A stretch of DNA of 64,000 nucleotides, from positions 2,728,001-2,792,000 of the forward strand of contig NZ_CP019450.1 of the NCBI RefSeq assembly GCF_001983995.1, written 5' to 3'. A program made the translations under genes and the position numbers. The stretch comes from Halioglobus japonicus (GTDB taxonomy: Bacteria > Pseudomonadota > Gammaproteobacteria > Pseudomonadales > Halieaceae). The notes beneath the pieces were generated by a model. The model ran no database searches, had not been told where the DNA came from, and saw only the letters and a program-made list of their open reading frames with translations. Below are positions 61,179-64,000 of this stretch, piece by piece (position 1 is the stretch's first letter; each line of letters begins with the position of its first letter).

Positions 61179-63322
61179 AGACCAGCCTTCTTGCGCCGGC
61201 GCTTGGCCGGCACTCGCATTCTCGAGCTTGGAAAACGCGGCAATTTGCCCGTTGAAAGATAGCGGTGAATGCTCTCCTGGGAACGTATTCGCGCGCCCTT
61301 CTTCTTGCTGTCGGCAAAGGCATTGGACAGGTCTGCGTCCAGCACCCGCGCCTTGACGTTATCGTGCCACTGCTGATCGAGGATGCCCTGGATCATCTCC
61401 TGTGCGTCCTGATCAAAAATGGGTACCAGCGCCTCCACCCTGAAATCGAGGTTGCGCGTCATCAGGTCCGCAGAGCCAATCATATAGCGCGGATTACCGC
61501 GGTTGTAGAACACATAGACGCGTGGATGCTCCAGATACCGGTCGACGATACTAATGGCCTGAATGTTATCTGACAGCCCTTTCACACCCGGCAGCAGCGA
61601 ACACATACCACGGACGATAAGATGCACCTGGACACCGGCTGCGCTGGCTTCGTACAGTTTTTTTACCAGCTCACGATCCACCAGGTTATTGCACTTTAGC
61701 GTCATCTCAGCGCGATAGCCGGCGCGTGCGTTCTCGATTTCCTGATCAATCAGTGCCAACAATCCAGGTCGGCTGCTATGCGGCGAGACCAGAAGCAAAC
61801 GATAGTCTGGCCTGCGATAGTTGTACTGCAGAAAATCGAAGATGTTATACACATCCTTACCGACATTCTGGTCGTAGGTCATCAGCGTGAAATCGGTATA
61901 CACCCGCGCGGTTTTTTCGTTGAAGTTACCGGTACCGATATGTGAGTAATAACGTCGTGAGCCGCCCTCACGGCGCTCTATCAGAATCAGCTTGCTGTGC
62001 ACTTTGAGGCCGGGAATACCGAAGATGACATTAATCCCGTTCTCGGTAAGCCGTTGCGCCCAGCTGATGTTCGCCTCTTCGTCAAACCTGGCAGCAAGTT
62101 CGACCACGGCCAGCACGCGCTTGCCATTGTCCACGGCGTTTACCAGGGCATCGATAACACGAGAATTCTTTGCGACCCGATACAGGCAAATTTTGATATC
62201 GGTAACATCCGGGTCAAGTGCTGCGGTCTTGAGAAAATCGACCACATAATCAAACGGGTGATAGGGGTAGTAGAGAAAAACATCCTTGTCGCGAATTGCG
62301 TCAAAAATACTGTTCTCACATTCCAGTCGCTCTACCCGAATCTGCGGCAAGGGTTTGTGCTCGAGATATTTCGGCCCCACATTGGGAAAGCTCATGAAAT
62401 CCTTGGAGTTGTGATATCGACCGCCGGCAATGAGGCTGTCGTATTTGCCAAACCCAAAGCGGGTACACAAATGGTCGAGCAATCGCTGGGGAATGGTGCT
62501 GTCGTAAACCATGCGCACCGCGTCGGCCTTCTTGCGCTGTTTGAGACTTTTCGCCATCTTATCGATCAGGCTCTGGGTAATACCTGTGTCGATTTCCAAC
62601 TCGGCATCGCGGGAAAACTTGAAGCAATATGCCTGCGCCTCATCGACGGGAATAACACCGCGAAACATCTGCGGCAGGCATGCCCGGATCACATTATCCA
62701 GGGCAATAAACACTTTGCCGCCCTTGCCCTTGCGCCTGGGAATTTCGACGAAGCGTTCCAGGCGATCAGTAGGGACTTCAACCACCGCGTAGTTGTAGCT
62801 GTCACCGGACAGTATGTCGACAGCCAGGTAGATTGACTCATCATTCAAGGTAGGGATGGCGCGATCTTCGCGCAGCAATATGGGTTCCAGCTCCGGCAAC
62901 ACCCTCTCGGAGAAATAATCCTGCACATACCGCGCCTGCCCCTCATCGAGTTGGCGCTCGTTAATCAGGTAAATCTTGCGCCGCGCCAGCTCCTGCATAA
63001 TCACGCTATAGATGCGATCAAATTCTTGCTGCAGCTCCACCACCCTGTCCAGGATGGCAACCAGCAAGTCCTTGAAGTATTGACGGTTGGATCCAGACGA
63101 CACGGAGATCAGGCGACGCACCTCCGCGACCCGGACACGAAAGAACTCATCGCCGTTGTTGGAAAAGATACCCAGATAGCGCAAACGCTCGATAATGGGC
63201 ACACTTTCGTCTGCTGCCTCCTGCAGAACGCGCTCATTAAACGACAACCAGCTCAATTCGCGGGGGTAAAAGTGGTCACTCTCGCGCAGATCGGCTGCGC
63301 GGGTTTTGATCGGGTTTGCCAT
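61175..63322 (-). CDS. ppk1: Polyphosphate kinase 1
   Basis: 715 residues. The start FYPRELSWLSFNERVLQEA is diagnostic. The phosphorylated histidine is His442 in LKVHSKLIL (His435 in E. coli). The second conserved histidine is in the YSHIGTGNFNEKTARVYTDF region, and a PLD-like fold is present. A basic C-terminal tail follows. PPK1 makes long inorganic polyphosphate from ATP. No ppx neighbour is seen; a gene on the same strand upstream ends in two terminators. Confidence 0.97.
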   Translation of the reverse strand: MANPIKTRAADLRESDHFYPRELSWLSFNERVLQEAADESVPIIERLRYLGIFSNNGDEFFRVRVAEVRRLISVSSGSNRQYFKDLLVAILDRVVELQQEFDRIYSVIMQELARRKIYLINERQLDEGQARYVQDYFSERVLPELEPILLREDRAIPTLNDESIYLAVDILSGDSYNYAVVEVPTDRLERFVEIPRRKGKGGKVFIALDNVIRACLPQMFRGVIPVDEAQAYCFKFSRDAELEIDTGITQSLIDKMAKSLKQRKKADAVRMVYDSTIPQRLLDHLCTRFGFGKYDSLIAGGRYHNSKDFMSFPNVGPKYLEHKPLPQIRVERLECENSIFDAIRDKDVFLYYPYHPFDYVVDFLKTAALDPDVTDIKICLYRVAKNSRVIDALVNAVDNGKRVLAVVELAARFDEEANISWAQRLTENGINVIFGIPGLKVHSKLILIERREGGSRRYYSHIGTGNFNEKTARVYTDFTLMTYDQNVGKDVYNIFDFLQYNYRRPDYRLLLVSPHSSRPGLLALIDQEIENARAGYRAEMTLKCNNLVDRELVKKLYEASAAGVQVHLIVRGMCSLLPGVKGLSDNIQAISIVDRYLEHPRVYVFYNRGNPRYMIGSADLMTRNLDFRVEALVPIFDQDAQEMIQGILDQQWHDNVKARVLDADLSNAFADSKKKGARIRSQESIHRYLSTGKLPRFPSSRMRVPAKRRRKKAGL

Positions 63323-63415
63323 GGTGGTCCAGTCTAAGATCGACTCTTCGAATCTAGTACATTTTCGTTACGAGCGATAGCGCGGTTTGATGACAGACAC
63401 TAGACAGATAGGTAC

Positions 63416-63444
63416 AAAAAAAGAGCCCGGCTCGAGGCCGGGCT
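63416..63444 (-). terminator. Distal terminator behind the rightmost gene
   Basis: AGCCCGGC (63424-63431) pairs with GCCGGGCT (63437-63444). On the minus strand it is followed by CTTTTTTT (A-run 63416-63422). It is the second of two terminators behind the gene at 63593 and lies in front of ppk1. Confidence 0.85.
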
Positions 63445-63520
63445 AAGGTAGGGATTCTACCTACATGGGATATCTGGGTGCAGCCGCGCTGTTGCCATGT
63501 GCAAAGCCAGCCGCGAAATT

Positions 63521-63562
63521 TAAAAAGGGCCCGTTTATTCCTCGTTAACGCTGAGGCGGGCC
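63521..63562 (-). terminator. Proximal terminator behind the rightmost gene
   Basis: On the minus strand GGCCCG...CGGGCC (63528-63533 and 63557-63562), with an inner CCTC/GAGG stem, is followed by CTTTTTA. Both terminators are preceded on the minus strand by the same ATCCCTACCTT string, at 63445-63455 and 63563-63573. Confidence 0.65.
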
Positions 63563-63592
63563 AAGGTAGGGATCTCCAATGCTATGGACGAC

Positions 63593-63997
63593 TTAAGCAG
63601 CAGCCCGCTGGATGTCGTCCGGGTAGGCAGCGCCTACCGCGTCGAAACTGTAATCTTCCATGCCAAGCTCTTTGAGTACCGCTTCCACGTCCTCACCACT
63701 CTTGGCACTGATGCGCTTGTGAATGGTGTTGAGCAAACCGTGGCGATTCACCATTTGCCAGGTACCGGTGGCTCGGGTGCGCTTGCCTTTGCTGAAGCTT
63801 AGCGCTTCCTCGTAGGCGTAAATGGCGCGGACAGCAGCAAACTCGGCGTCGGTGTTTGTCTCGTGGCGCTCCGCTCGCAGATCTACTGCGCGACGGTGAG
63901 CCTGGGTGGCCAATTCCGGATGACCTCGACGTGCTGCGTTCTTGGCAAATACGTAGCAGAGTTCCGGCTCTTTAATGCGTTCTACTAATTCGTGCAT
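63593..63997 (-). CDS. Conserved-looking protein of unknown function (5' end may lie outside the window)
   Basis: At least 134 residues from an ATG at 63997. The frame stays open to the window edge, so the true start may be further upstream. It reads MHELVERIKEPELCYVFAK and includes KGKRTRATGTWQMVNRHGL and LGMEDYSFDAVGAAYP. It is charged and helical with no signal peptide or membrane segment. I do not recognise a named domain. Confidence 0.65.
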   Translation of the reverse strand: MHELVERIKEPELCYVFAKNAARRGHPELATQAHRRAVDLRAERHETNTDAEFAAVRAIYAYEEALSFSKGKRTRATGTWQMVNRHGLLNTIHKRISAKSGEDVEAVLKELGMEDYSFDAVGAAYPDDIQRAAA

Positions 63998-64000
63998 GTC

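Overview
The window is a chromosomal segment of a Gram-negative gammaproteobacterium. It carries lon-clpX-clpP-tig, the fab/pilZ cluster, ybbAP/tesA, prc, ppk1, hrpB and trhP in gammaproteobacterial arrangements. The high G+C, the TonB receptor style and the general gene mix fit a marine Halieaceae (OM60/NOR5)-type organism. That family placement is inference from gene style only; there is no rRNA in the window. No prophage, integron, CRISPR array or intact insertion sequence was seen. Coding density is high.

Layout. 1-5.4 kb: gamma-glutamyltransferase (cut by the left edge), a sulfotransferase followed by a frameshifted hotdog-like gene, and an FMN-binding protein divergent from a MocR regulator. 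5.5-8.6 kb: the periplasmic protease Prc, a structured repeat element (copy A), and a DUF1285 gene. 8.6-18.4 kb: a long leftward protein-quality-control block, tRNA-Leu(UAG)-tig-clpP-clpX-lon-hupB-ppiD-serA-DUF1285, with a good heat-shock promoter in front of lon. 18.6-20.6 kb: a mannose-6-phosphate-isomerase-like cupin, a candidate small RNA with a strong terminator, and pilZ. 20.2-28.5 kb: the leftward cluster yceD-rpmF-fabD-fabG-acpP-fabF-pabC-mltG-tmk-holB-pilZ, in which plsX and fabH are absent from their usual place. 28.6-31.5 kb: yceF, repeat element copy B, mdh and a frameshifted TetR gene. 31.5-37.3 kb: the ybbAP ABC exporter divergent from tesA, a frameshifted bioA, and a PhzF-like gene. 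37.4-42.8 kb: a K+ channel with a C-terminal zinc ribbon, a TonB-dependent receptor and a YgiQ radical-SAM protein. 42.8-50.3 kb: the helicase HrpB, a HAD-acyltransferase fusion, a second acyltransferase, a MATE exporter and a zinc peptidase. 50.4-54.2 kb: a BrxR/CapW-like WYL regulator, DUF1232, fetB, a UDG-like protein and ypfJ. 54.3-64 kb: a HerA-like ATPase, a GST, a DUF885 metalloprotein, DUF1289, DUF808, trhP, ppk1 and one unassigned gene at the right edge.

The most interesting signal is a two-module structured intergenic element present twice (7716-8098 and 29163-29570). Both copies share conserved cores. Their stems, including a long perfect terminal hairpin, keep pairing even where the arm sequences differ. 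Second is a possible pseudoknotted small RNA at about 19976-20183. A caution applies to four genes (hotdog, TetR, bioA, TonB receptor). Each lacks exactly one base in a short C or G run, which looks like homopolymer under-calling rather than real gene decay.
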